From NCBI GenBank assembly GCA_900239685.1, contig OENT01000087.1, forward strand, positions 124,001 to 188,000: a stretch of 64,000 nt of DNA, given 5' to 3'. This stretch comes from Rotaria macrura. Taxonomy: Eukaryota; Rotifera; Eurotatoria; Philodinida; Philodinidae. Shown piece after piece: positions 23,672 through 36,900 of this stretch (positions are counted from its first letter, which is position 1; the number at the start of each line of letters is the position of its first letter). Both the position numbers and the translations under genes were made by a program. The notes beneath the pieces are model-generated. The model ran no database searches. It was not told the DNA's origin and was given only the letters and a program-made list of their open reading frames with translations.

Positions 23672-25408
23672 TCAGTAACCAGTTGCATGTCCATCTGATC
23701 TTGGATCAGAACCTGCTGCCCAAACTAATCGATTTTCATCATTATGTAATTTAGCAATGATTTGACCTCGGCCGAACATCGATCGATCAGGTCCTTTGAC
23801 TATTATAACATGATGACCAAAGGATTTAAGTTTATCGACAACTTGTTGAGATATTCCATCTTCTAGAAAGACTTCACTTTCAACGGTATCGTCAGTTCCA
23901 TTTGGAACATGGGGACCGATACAAAATCGAGGTGCATCGAGTGCTGCTTGAACATTCATGTGATAATGAAACATATTCATCAGTACTTGTACGTGACCTT
24001 GTGGTTGCATAAATCCTCCCATGACTCCGTAAGATGCTAATAAGTCTCCGTGTTCATTCGTAATCATGGAAGGAATAATAGTATGATAGGGTCGTTTACC
24101 ACCTTGAATACAATTTGGATGGCCCTCTTCTAAAATGAAATTACTTCCACGATTTTGTAATGTAAATCCACAATTATGAGGAATAGCTCCAGTACCAAAA
24201 CCAGCATAATTCGAAAAGATAAATGAACAAGCATTTCCTTCAGAATCCGTTACACCAAAATAAACAGTATCAGATGAATTAACTGGCATACCATGCTTAA
24301 TAGATTTATTAACAGAATTCGGATGAAAATTTTCGGCACGTTGAGCTAAATAATCTGTTGATAACAATTCATCAACAGGAACATGTTCAATACTAGGATC
24401 ACTTACAAAATACGATGCATCAGAAAAAGCTAAACGAAGAGACTCAATAAGAGCATGAAGATATTCAGCTGAATTATGTTCTAAATGTTCTAATGAAGGA
24501 ATTTTATTATGCTTTTGCATTTGTTCTAAGATTCCTATAGCCATAAGAGCAACAATTCCTTGTCCATTCGGAGGACATTCCCAAATACGAATACGCTGAC
24601 TATTATGAGAACCGTATGATATACTTATTGGTTCAACCAATGTTGATCGATGTTCGGATAAATCGTCCAGTGTCATTAGACCACCTTTACTTTGTATTAA
24701 TTCTACGATGGCCTCTGCAACACGACCTCGATAAAATCCATCTCGACCTTTGTCCACGATTTCTCTTAGAGTTTGAGCAAGATTAGGCATGCACATGATT
24801 TGACCCGTTTTCGGTGCTTTCCCATTTCTCAGCATATCATTTCCGTTATCCGATGCTTGTTTAATCAAGTTTTCTGAACATGCCCAACTATAAGCAACTA
24901 TTTCTGAAACAGGATATCCTTGTTCGGCTAATCGAATAGCAGGAGTCAGTATATCATTTAATGACACATTTCCCGAACCAAAGAATTTGACTGTATCAAT
25001 AAAAGCGTCTACGGCACCTGGAACGGTAACTGCATTTAAATTATCAAATGGAATATGTCTTCCTGTAATACCCATTTGTCGAATTTTTTCCAATGTTAAA
25101 TTTTTTGGACTTCGACCACTTCCATTGAGTGATGAAACTTTCTTTGTTTTATTGTTATAATATAAAACAAAACAATCTCCACCAATACCACATGAGCATG
25201 GTTCAGTTACATTCAGAGCAGCTGCTGTGGCAACGGCTGCATCAGCTGCATTACCACCTTTACGTAGTATTTCTAAACCGGCTTGACATGCTAATGGTTG
25301 TGACGATGATACAATACAATGTGTACCATATACTACTGATCGACGAGATTTGAAATTAAAATTAATTTCATCATTAAATTTGATATATTCAATTTTTTCC
25401 ATATTCAT
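23672..25408 (-). CDS. Gamma-glutamyltranspeptidase-like hydrolase, YwrD type
   Basis: One uninterrupted frame of 578 residues starting at ATG 25408. The family is an N-terminal-nucleophile hydrolase made as a proenzyme that cleaves itself and then hydrolyses or transfers gamma-glutamyl groups, e.g. of glutathione. Seen: the N-terminal GGNAADAAVA and EPCSCGIGGDCF motifs, GSGRSP, and the cleavage and nucleophile site at Thr381 within NSSDTVYFGVTD, followed by SNYAGFGTG and the late ASYGVMGGFMQPQGHVQ. Length fits the family. There is no N-terminal signal peptide or membrane anchor, unlike animal GGT1, so a cytosolic enzyme is likely. It contains no intron, unlike most multi-exon neighbours. Together with the YwrD-like motif this suggests bacterial ancestry, but similar genes occur in other invertebrates, so the route is inferred. 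All key residues are present and it looks functional. Confidence 0.9.
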   Translation of the reverse strand: MNMEKIEYIKFNDEINFNFKSRRSVVYGTHCIVSSSQPLACQAGLEILRKGGNAADAAVATAAALNVTEPCSCGIGGDCFVLYYNNKTKKVSSLNGSGRSPKNLTLEKIRQMGITGRHIPFDNLNAVTVPGAVDAFIDTVKFFGSGNVSLNDILTPAIRLAEQGYPVSEIVAYSWACSENLIKQASDNGNDMLRNGKAPKTGQIMCMPNLAQTLREIVDKGRDGFYRGRVAEAIVELIQSKGGLMTLDDLSEHRSTLVEPISISYGSHNSQRIRIWECPPNGQGIVALMAIGILEQMQKHNKIPSLEHLEHNSAEYLHALIESLRLAFSDASYFVSDPSIEHVPVDELLSTDYLAQRAENFHPNSVNKSIKHGMPVNSSDTVYFGVTDSEGNACSFIFSNYAGFGTGAIPHNCGFTLQNRGSNFILEEGHPNCIQGGKRPYHTIIPSMITNEHGDLLASYGVMGGFMQPQGHVQVLMNMFHYHMNVQAALDAPRFCIGPHVPNGTDDTVESEVFLEDGISQQVVDKLKSFGHHVIIVKGPDRSMFGRGQIIAKLHNDENRLVWAAGSDPRSDGHATGY

Positions 25409-28400
25409 TAAAAAGATTATTCTTTTTCTAAAATTATAAATAATTTATGTTACATATCCAACACTAGAAAATATTCTGCAATGTCATGCTCTTCTGTTAT
25501 TCTTAACGGTGTTGAGATATGATTCTCATTTGAAAATGACATAAATGGTTATCTCTTTTTATACAATCTATCAAGTCAATAAAGAAATTGAGGCATCACA
25601 GATAAGAAAATAATATTCGGCAGATACTTTATACTTTACTTTCAATCCTTAAATTATGTATTATTTCTACTCTAAGAATACAAGATGAATTACATTTAAA
25701 GAGCTTCTCTAAACATAAAAGTAACAATACTAATTTATCTATCAATGGAATACATGGGAACATAGAAAATTTGAAAACACTACTGGTATTGATACTTTTA
25801 AAAAATGAATAAAGTATTAACTAATTTTAAAGACAATCATTAAATAATAGAAAATAGATATTTCAGAGATTTCCCGTTGTAATTTAATCGAGGACTTTGG
25901 CTCACAGTATAATGTTATGTACTGCCAGCTAAATAGATTAACCACTTTCTAGTCAGATATACGCACTCATTATTAAACGAATAATTTTAAAATGTCACGT
26001 CTCACATGGGACCTGCAACCGAGGTATTTAATTATTTAATGAATTTCCCGCTTGATTCTCAACAAATTCAGGAAAATCACATTTTCGTGTTGTAACTCTC
26101 TTAACGGTTACATACGTACACGAAAGTCTTTATTAGGCTAGTTTGTGCAAAACAAAATTCCAGGCATTTTTGCACAATGCCCTTAGAAGATATTTAATTG
26201 CAAAAAAATAATTGAAGCTTTTCCATAGTTTCTTGTATAGTTTGAGAGTTGGAGATTCACATCTGATATCGATTGAAAAATCGAACACCTCAATCGCAGA
26301 TCGCATGTGACACGTGATATTTTAAAGTTATTCGTTTGACGATGAGAGCTTTTGATTCATTCTAACTGGCATCACTAAACCTTGCCTTATCTGATATTCA
26401 TCGTATATTGATACCATAGCAAGAATTCTTTTCTTTTTATCAATGGATACTCACAGAATATTTAAAAATTATACTGAAATAAAATTGATGTATTTTTACT
26501 GACTGAGTATCATTGATACGGTCATTTTCATATTTTTTTTAACGAAAACCTCCAGCGAGATGAGGAAGAAGTTTTAAAAATAAACGCCATCTGTAACATC
26601 ATAATTGAAATGATACATATCTACTTTTTCAAAAATAGTTGAACAAAACTTCTTCGTAATTGTTGATTTAATCGTACTAAGATACCATACTTTATCTAAC
26701 GTGAGTCTACATGCACGATCGACACCTGATGCGAAAGAAGAAATGGCTAGTGTTCGATAAGATTATAATTAGATCTTGTCTCTTTCATTGTATTAAATGA
26801 TCTATTGAATTTTTCACTAGATCTAAAAATGTATGTGAACTAATACATCATGTCATCTCTATTGTCAGTCTAAGATTTCAATAGATTTAATAGAAGTAAA
26901 ATAAATTTATGTATATTTTTATGAAATTTCACAATAATTTACTGTTATGTTAAGATGGCTTTCTTTTTTATGGTTTTTTTCTCGTTCGAACAGTTTTAAC
27001 TAAAATATCCTCCCCTAATATTCTTCAAATATGAGACAGATTTGACTTTTCATATGCCAGACAAAAGTTATTTGCTACGTATTCTTAAGCATCTAAAATT
27101 GCTCAATTTAATGAGTTATTAAATGTATAATATTTACAATAAACTAATGATGCTGTTGTATGTTTTTCAAAATATCTGACACAGCTGAGTTATCATATTA
27201 TCTGATTGATATTTATCGATAGCTAGCATTTATTTCGTTAATGATCTTAGTTGATTGAAATGGTATACTAATTACAGTTAGAATCAAAGTCAAACTCAGG
27301 CGAATAAAAACATCAAACTTTTGTTTTTATCAAACCCTACTGTATTCGTGGACTGCGTTAGTACCTATAGACATGTGTCCTGTCTGATCAATCTAGTGAA
27401 GTGCTTCTTTCACCGCTACGTTAGAGACTCAGGTAGATGCAGGGAGAGTCTACCGATGGAGTAATGCTGGCTAATGAAAAATCGATCTTGCTAGCGACAA
27501 TAATGATTTTAGGTCACACTAGTCAATATGTATACCAAACTGAGCTGCTTTCCGAATGCAAACATAGAATTTAGTTATTCAAGGAGTCTGTCGTATTTTT
27601 CATTGAAACTTGGTACTTTCTATATCTGTAGGAGATCGTATTCATACAAATGAGCTGCTTGAAAAACACTGCACATAAATCTCTCTTGATTGATTCTCAA
27701 CGTAATAAGGACATTGTCTCTCAAAATCATATCACACATGCGCCCAAACTCTGTATCTAGTAGTAAAAAGTATGTAAATAAAAAATGAAACCAGAAAACA
27801 TTGATTATGCTTACTTAGAAAAGGAGCAAAAACAAGTGAGACGAAAACTTACTGCCGTCGTTATTTTTACGATAATTTGAACAGAACCATTGTTTTTTTT
27901 TCTGTTGAAAAATTGCTATAACATAGTTATCTGAAAACAATGATGACAAACTTGGCAATACTTGTTCATCATCCGAATTCCTAAATTCTAACTAATGTTC
28001 TTCGCAAAGTGTCTGTAAAACCGAAAACCATTCAAGTCACCTTCAGATATGAGACATGCAAATCAGTAAGTAGTAGTAGCTCCGTCGATCCTCATGATTA
28101 TATCGAAATTCAGTGTCATATCTATCCAAATTTAAGATGCCGAAATTCTGACGTTATTTGTTTCAAATATATAAATCGTCATTATGACTAACTAACTTAC
28201 TTTTGGACACTGTCACCATGAAAATAGATGATTTGATTAAATGTAGCCTATTGATATTTAGTTCAAGATCGATTGACCGTTTTTGCATTGCATCGTAGTA
28301 TCACCATACTCTATAAAAAAAAAAGAAAACTTAAAGCTAAAAGATTGCTATTCTAATTGACAAGAATCGTGATCAATGTAATTGGAAACATGCTCAACTT

Positions 28401-29086
28401 GAGCGAATAAATGTCTAACTGTTCTTGGAACGAAACCGAAGCATATGTACACAATAAATTACGAAAATAATAGATTCAAAGTTTATACTGTCATTACTTT
28501 TAGCAATCATCGGATGGATTATGAAGGACTGATTTGAATGTCAATCAATTCGATGCTCACTGAAGCATATTATAGTCACATGAAAAATGAAACAAATGAG
28601 ACTACGTGAAAATATTCATCACACTTGAAACTAAGTTAGATGTAGTCGATCCAGTTTAAATGAACTTCTATTTATTTCGTCGGATATTTTGAACTTCTAC
28701 CTTACCGAATTTAAAAGTGTATTACAAAAACTAGAACGTTAGCTACGTATGCCTTTACTGTTGTTCATCATTCAATCATATCATCTGTAACTATCATTGT
28801 TACACGAGGAGTCTTGGTTATTGTTAACTAAACTAGTCATCAGAAGTGAACTATCTAACTATAAGAATAAAAACAGAGCGAGAGAATCCTATTTCATGCA
28901 AGCCAACGAATTCATTTTAATTATAAGTCCCTAAAATTGAGCAGCATTCTTCATTGTATTTTAATGGTCAGATGAAAGAGTACAGTTCTCCCTGAAAATA
29001 TGTTACGATTTTAAAAGCAATAAAATACAGACACTCCAAAAGTGAGACATGAATAATTTTATTGTCAGTAATATGTAGAATTCAAA
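25409..29086. other. Intergenic stretch between GGT and GST
   Basis: About 3.7 kb of AT-rich DNA. A 60-codon frame at 28009-28191 (KTIQVTFRYETCKS...) has a slightly coding look but no start context, splice partner or family. I see no RNA gene or transposon. Apart from the GST poly(A) signal at its far end nothing else is supported. Confidence 0.5.
29058..29063 (-). promoter_or_regulatory. Polyadenylation signal of the GST gene
   Basis: AATAAA on the gene strand about 23 bases after the GST stop codon, giving a very short 3' UTR. Confidence 0.6.
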
Positions 29087-29698
29087 TTATGATTTTGGTC
29101 GAGTCGCAAGGTAGGCTGCAATTTCTGGTTTCGTTTCAACTTGTTGATGATTTTTTTCTAGCCATTCATGTGCATTGAGCACATTTGCGTTCATTTGCGT
29201 CAGTTTCTCAACTACGTCGTACACTATTAAATCACACAATGTCAAATGGTTGCCAACAAAGAAGAGACCACCATCGCTGTATGCTTTGGCTAATTGTTCA
29301 AGGCTTTTCAAGTGCTCTGGCAGCTCATCAGCAAAGAATTTCTGTATTTTTTCCTTCTTCTTTTGTTCGTCTCGTTCAAAATGAAACGGTATCATTTTGG
29401 AAAATAAGTCAATAGCAGTATCAACAACAGCATCAACCTTCGCCTGTTCAAAATTATTCTTGCCAGCAAGATTGAACTGTTTGGCAAGAAAACGAGCAAT
29501 AGCCATCGATTGTGGTAATTTCACTCCGTTAAATTCCAGAACAGGCATCTGACTAAGGGGCATTTCAGATATGTGTGACGACCACTCATTGAACTCATAT
29601 CGAATGTCTTCGAATTTTTGTCCTGCAGCAGCAAAGATGAGTCGAAGGACTTCGCCGCGACCTCGAAAATTGAAATAGTACAGCTTGTATGTTGACAT
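29087..29698 (-). CDS. Sigma-class glutathione S-transferase
   Basis: Intronless frame of 203 residues from ATG 29698. Sigma GSTs conjugate glutathione to electrophiles and reduce lipid peroxides in the cytosol; the vertebrate relative is haematopoietic prostaglandin D synthase. The N-terminal thioredoxin-like domain starts [18 protein letters not shown], with catalytic Tyr8 in the expected place, then an EW pair near 38 and [10 protein letters not shown] (the cis-Pro loop), followed by [10 protein letters not shown], the glutathione-contact motif. The all-helical C-terminal domain spans about 80-203 and holds [16 protein letters not shown], the usual capping motif. The length is typical. A TATA box lies about 80 bases upstream and a poly(A) signal 23 bases downstream, so the transcript is compact. 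Nothing is broken. Other GST classes are less likely because of the FNFRGRGE signature. Confidence 0.95.
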   Translation of the reverse strand: MSTYKLYYFNFRGRGEVLRLIFAAAGQKFEDIRYEFNEWSSHISEMPLSQMPVLEFNGVKLPQSMAIARFLAKQFNLAGKNNFEQAKVDAVVDTAIDLFSKMIPFHFERDEQKKKEKIQKFFADELPEHLKSLEQLAKAYSDGGLFFVGNHLTLCDLIVYDVVEKLTQMNANVLNAHEWLEKNHQQVETKPEIAAYLATRPKS

Positions 29699-29777
29699 TG
29701 TCGTTGAATTTGTAGCTCTGTTTGTGACAAGCGTTCAATAAAAAGAATTCATTACGATAACCACTGCTGCATGCCTC

Positions 29778-29785
29778 TTTATATA
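29778..29785 (-). promoter_or_regulatory. TATA box of the GST gene
   Basis: TATATAAA on the gene strand about 80 bases before the GST start codon. It sits in an otherwise mixed-composition stretch and is followed by a short leader, which fits a TATA-driven stress-response promoter. Confidence 0.55.
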
Positions 29786-32700
29786 AGAATAGGAGAGCAG
29801 CTAAAGTTGCACAATTTTTTACTTCGTCATGATGGAGGTGCATGCTTAAAATACTTTTGCTTTATGAATAATAGACGACAAACAGGTATGAGATGAAAGT
29901 GCGTCTCGATCGCAATTTTCCAGTTTTCTTCCAGTGAATTATGAATAACTGATGTACCATTTCTTAAGCGATGAACGCATGAATAGTAAGAATGATATAG
30001 CACAAACAGTGAAAAACTGAGCAGAACACTTGATCGATTGCAGACCGCAATTAGATTATATTGAGTTGATGACATAAGAAAAACCTTTCTCGATATTATT
30101 GTAAAATAAAGAAAAATGTTCAATCTATATTTTTAAATATAGAATATAATAATTTTTTTTAAATGTTGTACTTTGCCTAATTCACTTCAATGAAAAATCT
30201 AAGAAAAATATTCTACGAAAAAAATTAGCAAGTCATTTATTGATATAATGGAGAAATAGGTAAAGTAGGTGAGCATAAGATACGATTTTTGTACCGATTG
30301 CAAATGTGGTTACATGATGAGGATGTTTAAAAATATGCCTAGATTAATCCTCATAGCCGGGAATTCCCTTCGTCAAAACAAACTTAGTTTAATTATTTTA
30401 GATGATTCATTCATCTGGAAAGTCTCTCACAGTATCTCATGGTAACAGATCGTCTCGAAGCACTAGTGTTGTTTCAACAATACTTGGATTTGATACGTGT
30501 TGTGTTTCTTTTAATGTGAATATCATCTTCATTTTCTAATATTGATGTAAACCATGTGTTTATTGATAACTCTGTTTTAGAGTTTAAATGTAAGAATTGA
30601 TACGGATTTGATTATCTAGTGACAATTGTATTCTCGAAAGATATTCTAAAGATGTCAAAGAATCTACAAAACATAGATTTCATGAGCAGATTGATTCTTG
30701 TTTCGTTGAATTATTTCTGATTATTTAGTACATTCAACTGTTCATTTTTGAGAACTGCATAATAGAATATCATTAATACCTTACTTGCATGTAGTAGAAA
30801 AATAAAAGATTACTTGATCTGATATTTTTTCTGTCTGTTTGATGATAGAAAAAGATCAAGAATAAATTAATAAACAATAAAAATGAAATAATAAACGACT
30901 TCTGTTATTTTTATGTTCTAAAGTCAGTCAAAATTTAAAGAAACGTCTAATTATTTTCGTACTCGAAAATATCGGAACTGAGCATATTCTTCATCATTAT
31001 TGAATTCTATAGCTAATGACTATAAATTTAATGATTTAGATTTAATATTCGATAACTGAAGTCGAGAAAAGATCAGTTAATTAAGATATCATCTAGCATA
31101 GATGAAGCATTATGTATTTAATATATAGACGGATGGAAATTTTTCCTAATCTAATGGCGCAATACCACTTCTTCAAGCACCTCACATCTTTTGCGAACTT
31201 TCTCAACTTTTATCTTCTGTAATTGCTCGAGAATTACAATAGATGAGCATTGGACACATGTATCGATGTGCAGAGCAGTTCAACACCGAAGAATATATTC
31301 AATTACAATTGTAAAAGCATTAGCTATACAACTGGAAGAAAAAAAGAATTAATCTTTTATCATATATATATAAAATTTCAAAATCCACAGCAGTTAAAAT
31401 CATGAGTGACGCCACTATAGTCATGCCTCATGATGTTGCTTATCTTCGAAAAGTGTCATCCATAAGCAAAGATCAATTTATGATGATCACGACAAAAGTG
31501 AACAATGACATATGGAAGCATGAAGTGACTCAAAACTGACTGTCACTTTGAGTATTCGTGACATTCAAGAGCCTATTGATAGAAAACAATGAATGCATAG
31601 TATGACTCAAGTATGAACTATTCTCATTTTTCAACTATCTCTTATCAAAAACAAAACCAAATTGGAAGACTCTCGAGCATGACCGTATGTGTTACTGAAA
31701 TTCATAATAAATTTAATAGACAATTTACACAAAGTGTGAAAATCCTGACACAAAAAGCTCATTCATTTTTCTACTATTTAGACACAATCAGAAAAATGAA
31801 AAGTAATCAATTCGTATTAAATTTTCGCAGACGTTGTACATGTGTATTTAGAATTATCTTTAAATTTACGTTTGATTAACTCAGAATAAATACTTGAATA
31901 ATCTATCTTATTTAAGAAAGAAGGATTAAAAAAGATTTGTATTAATTAAAAATGAATTTTTAGGAAAATACTTTTAAGAATTTTATTTGTGTTTTTGAAC
32001 TTCAATCTCTTTTAATTCAATGATTTCGCAAAAAATTCAATAGTCTAGAAGAATATGGAGTTTAATATGTTTGGTAATATCGAACATGCCAATTTAGAAT
32101 ACCAAGAGATAGTGTTGCTTATTTATTGTAAACATTAGTTTAGATATGCTTCCAAGATAAAAAGCACTATTTAAGAAAAAATTTCTGGCGCTACTTTCGT
32201 AATTCGTCACTGAGACTTAACTGTTGGAAAAATGAGCATACATACTCCTAGTGAATTCGTATCGATTCAGCACAACATCTTTGAGAATATATTTTGAAAC
32301 AATGACAAATTTTTATTCAATTTATGAACTTTTCATACTCTTTCATTGTGTTGAATTAATTAGTAGAAAACTGATTGAATAGTTTTCAAAAAGCCTACTA
32401 TAAACAAGTCAGTTACTGCTTCTTTTTAATAGACTATTTTAATTTATTTTACCAGCCCTATGTGTGAATATATGTTGTAGGTTACGGTGACTATCAGGGT
32501 TTCTCTCGATTTCTACATGTACAGTATAGTATTGTTGAGCTTGATGTAAGAGTTAAATCTTGGATATGTGTCTTTCTGTAGTTTCAACAAATTTATGAAG
32601 TTTTTGTTCATCAATCAAATCCGAAACTTTATACCATTCTTAAGCAAAACAATCAAGCTATTCTGTCAACATATAATCGAGATATTCGCTTCTTTTTTCG

Positions 32701-33961
32701 TTTTATATTTCTCTGATACAATCTGTTTGTTTCGTTTAAAATAGACAACACTAATCCATTCACAAAAAGCATTCTCTAAATGTCATTGAAATTCTCCAGA
32801 TAACATCAAACGAACATACTGTTTTGAATCTCTTTATGCTCATCGATACGCTCCAGTCCCTTTCTTCCATCCTTATCGTTGCAAAACATAGCAACAAATG
32901 CATGTAATTGCTCTTTCTTTTGAATTTTCTATGTGCTACAGTTTTCCATATTCGTTAATTCGATTATTTTTTGAGAGAAGATTTCACGCGTTAGATTTCA
33001 ATTTTTCACTAGTGACTCTCCGTTTTCAATCATGCTGTCTACCATCAAATTGTTATTGGCAAGTATTGATTCGTAGTTGTAGAAAAAAAACTATAGAATA
33101 ACACTCTAATATAACAAGAGATCAATACGGTAGTACGATCGATCAACGAAATACTGAGTCACTACGTTTACAATCATGAATGAATGGCAAAAATTTTTCT
33201 AGTTGCGATCTATGCATATGGCAAAGTAGTTCAGTTTATTCCATGTATGCTTTATATATATTTGAATATTCAAATATCTTACAAAAATGTTTATTTAGAA
33301 ACATTTGCCTCTAATTCATTGCAGATATTATTATTATTTATTCTTGATAGTAGGTGAATTTTCACTGCTGACTACAAAGTATGTTATGCGAAAGAAATGA
33401 TAATGCATCTGTCATATTCATTTCTCAACAGGTATATATTCATTATGATGAATAGTACTGTAAAAATTGATTCAAATTACTTTCGAACAAGAATAGATAT
33501 TTGAACAGAAACAGGATTTATATGTAGTTCATAACCGAACATTTTAAATATCAACTTTTAAAAGGTTAAATAGGTAAGCGAAATTTTAATTATTGAATAG
33601 AAAAAAAATTGGAAAAGAAGAGTATTCAAAAGATTCTTTATTGCTGAGTAAAACTTATTTAATGAAGATAGTATCGATGGAATAACTGATTATTTCACAC
33701 TTGAAGAGATTTTATCATCGATAGAAAAATTCCTTTCGAATATCTAATGTAGAAAGAGAACAAAAAGAAAGTAATCTTAATTGTTTGTTTCACTTAATTA
33801 TGAACAGTACAAATGTATAGACTTATATGTATATATATAGAAGAGAATGTGATCATTAAAAAAATCGAAGAAAAGAAAAGAAAAGAGAAGATAATAATTA
33901 ATGAAATTCGTTTAAATAAGTCACTCATTATTTAATATGAATAGCACCGGATGATAAAAGA
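29786..33961. other. Intergenic stretch between GST and the RhoGAP gene
   Basis: About 4.2 kb with no supported gene. A 45-codon frame at 31402-31539 with a TATATATATAAAA run just upstream is noted under findings. A perfect 20-base palindrome lies at 33258-33277. Purine-rich GAAAA repeats occur near 33865-33890, close to the RhoGAP 3' end. Confidence 0.5.
33258..33277. repeat. Perfect 20-base AT-rich palindrome
   Basis: ATATTTGAATATTCAAATAT is identical to its reverse complement. It contains only two G/C pairs, so chance is plausible in such AT-rich DNA; no gene is near. Confidence 0.8.
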
Positions 33962-36900
33962 CTAGAAATCAGTTGTTTCTGCAGGTGAAGGTAATGTGCT
34001 GTATCGATACGAAGCACGATTATTGTTTATTTGAATATTCGTTGGTTTACCCGCAGCCATGCGACTATTGATTTCTGATATTAATTTTCCAACGTTAACA
34101 CCATCACTAGTTGCTGCTGACAGTGTGGGCATATCTGCTGTCGAATCAGTTTCCGTTGGTTTTTCTTCAGCAGATGGTAATGAAATGCATCCGTGATCGT
34201 TATTGCTTTTCAATAATGGCAATGAATGTTTTTGTTTCGATGGAACTATTGGTGAAGGAACAATGACAACGACGGCTGGCGGTGGAGGTGGTAGAGGCGG
34301 TGGTGCTCCAGGACGATCAAGCTGTGTTCCTCCACTTGGTGTACGCTGATGACCTTTATCACTCGGACTAAAACTTGATGAACTGGTCACTAAAATAACA
34401 GCAATGAAGAAAAAAAATCAATAAATCATGAGAATTTTCTGTTTTTTTTTTGTTTTAAATATTTTCATACGGGATCACCGATCAAAATCACTGAAGCGGG
34501 TTACTTACTCTTCGTTTCTCTAGTTTAAGTTACGAATAAAAGAACAAAGAAAGCAATAAATATACATCGACTGAACGAACAATAAAAGCAATTATTCTAG
34601 AGAACCTCTCGTAGATTTTCTGCACAATTTCTTCATTTGATAAAATCGAATAAGTGATTCTTAAATACTCGCTGATGTTCGTTCTACAATATATTACTGA
34701 TTATTGTTCGATTACCTGTTAAATGTTGATTTGATAATGTTTCATTTGTATTGATATCAGATGGTAGATTTTCATACGTCACTTGTTCAATTGGTGTCTG
34801 TTGACTAATTAACGATGGTGGAGGTGGACGTGGGGCTTTATTCTTTCGACGTGTTCCAGGAGATCTTTATTATTTATTAAAGGTTTTTTTTTGAATCTCT
34901 ATATCAAAAAATAATAACATACGGCTGAGCACATCCGGATAAACTTTGAACGTCTAATAGATTTTCGTTTGAACCACTTCGACTCTTCTAACAGAAAGAC
35001 AAACAAAAATAAATCATGGTTCAATAGGAAACAAGCCAATAGAGATACTACTGGATGAAATTCTGTCGGAATGAGATCAGGTTGAGATTTGAATGTTTTC
35101 GGAGTTTGTTCATGTTGTGAAGTACTTGCAAACAATTGTTTATGATGAATTATCATAAGTTCGAGTATAGTTGAACCAGCCGTATATGAATTCGAAATAG
35201 ATGTATGCGAAAATGATTGATCTTTCCCATGCAATATACTACATCCGATACATATACCTAAATTGCTTGCTGTCATCTTATTTTCAGATGAATATTCGGC
35301 AACACGAGCTAGAAATCGAACCAAATGACTAGAAGCAAAAAGAACACAGCAATTATTTTATTGAAAATATTCGTGAATACACAAATAAGGAATAGTTCAA
35401 ACCATAGATTAGAATAATTTATTTCAGGCAATTGACTTAATAATTGAGCAATCCGTTGTAGACGAGCTTGTTCATTACTAGAATAAAATAAAAAGAAATC
35501 ATGATTTTTTTAAAAATGAATTGTGATTATTCTTTATTGAATAAAATAGTTTGAATTCTCATGAATGATTTAGATACCAGGTGTTCGTGTACATCAGTAA
35601 AATGATGAAATGATTGTATGGGTCACTGGAAACATAAACATTAACTGATACTATCTGACAGGTGATGCAACAGTTCGTGATAGAATGTCGTTTCGCTTTT
35701 TACGCATTAAAATACATGATGCCTGTACCACTAAGTAATGAATACATATTGAAATGAAATGAAAATGTATACTATTAAAGAAAAACATTGATAGATTGTC
35801 TAATATTTTTCCTCTTCTTTTCATCATATGTTATTCGACATGAGATTTCGATGTTCAATCCTCTATGAATTTAGTTGAAGAAATAATACGATCTATTTTT
35901 GTTTTAGATCAACGAATAGAAAGAGTTATTCAACGTAGATTATTCAGACATAATTTTCATCGTTCTCAAACATCCAATAATCGATATAAAACGAACGAAG
36001 GTCTTCGATGAATACATTTTCTATTTTACTTTATTGAATCTTAATAAACAATGCAAGACTTAGATTGCATATGAAATCGGTTGAAAAGAAGAAAAGAAAA
36101 ATGTTTTCGTGATCCTCGTAACCAATGGATAAATAATCTTATTATTGAATTTTTTTATTTGTCAGAAATTTTTTCAAAATTCATCTGACAAGATTTTGAT
36201 AATATTTCTATAGCAAGCGATTAGGTAATACATAAGTAAGTGTCAACATTTCTTTCGAATGGAAATTTTTCACTTTCCCTATTACAAAGTAGTAATCATC
36301 GTGTTATCAAGTAGCAGAACTACGGCAAAATCCTGATATTGATTTCATCAACAATAGGCAACTATTTTGTCAAAGTAAGGATGATCACGAAAGTTTTATC
36401 GACTCACGTTCATCATAGATTTCATGAATTTATAATTAACGAGCATAAAAACTTTTCCAGTGCACAATATTCATAGCTAACAGTTCTTAAAGGTGAAAAA
36501 TCTTTGTTCACATTCTAAGAAGGATCACTACCTAAACAGATGTTTGCACAGACTCTATCGGATTCAAAATGTGAAACATATGTTATAGATGTTCTTGTTC
36601 ATCACAGGGGGATCGTTTGATTCGATTGATTCCAGGATATATTTCTTCATTATTCTTTTACGGAGTTTTGAAAAATTGTCTTAAGATACACATATAAACA
36701 ATGTGTTGAACGTGCAATGTATCAATTTCAAATTATAATTTGTAGACTAGTTTTTCCTTGACGTTTGATTAGTCGAACTTAGCGTCGTATGAATGAATAT
36801 TGACAAAAGAAAAAGTCTTTTTAATATTGATTTCAAACGAAGTTTTTCTACTCGGAAGAACATGTGAATGAACAAAACAAATGATTTGTTTTTCATGGTT

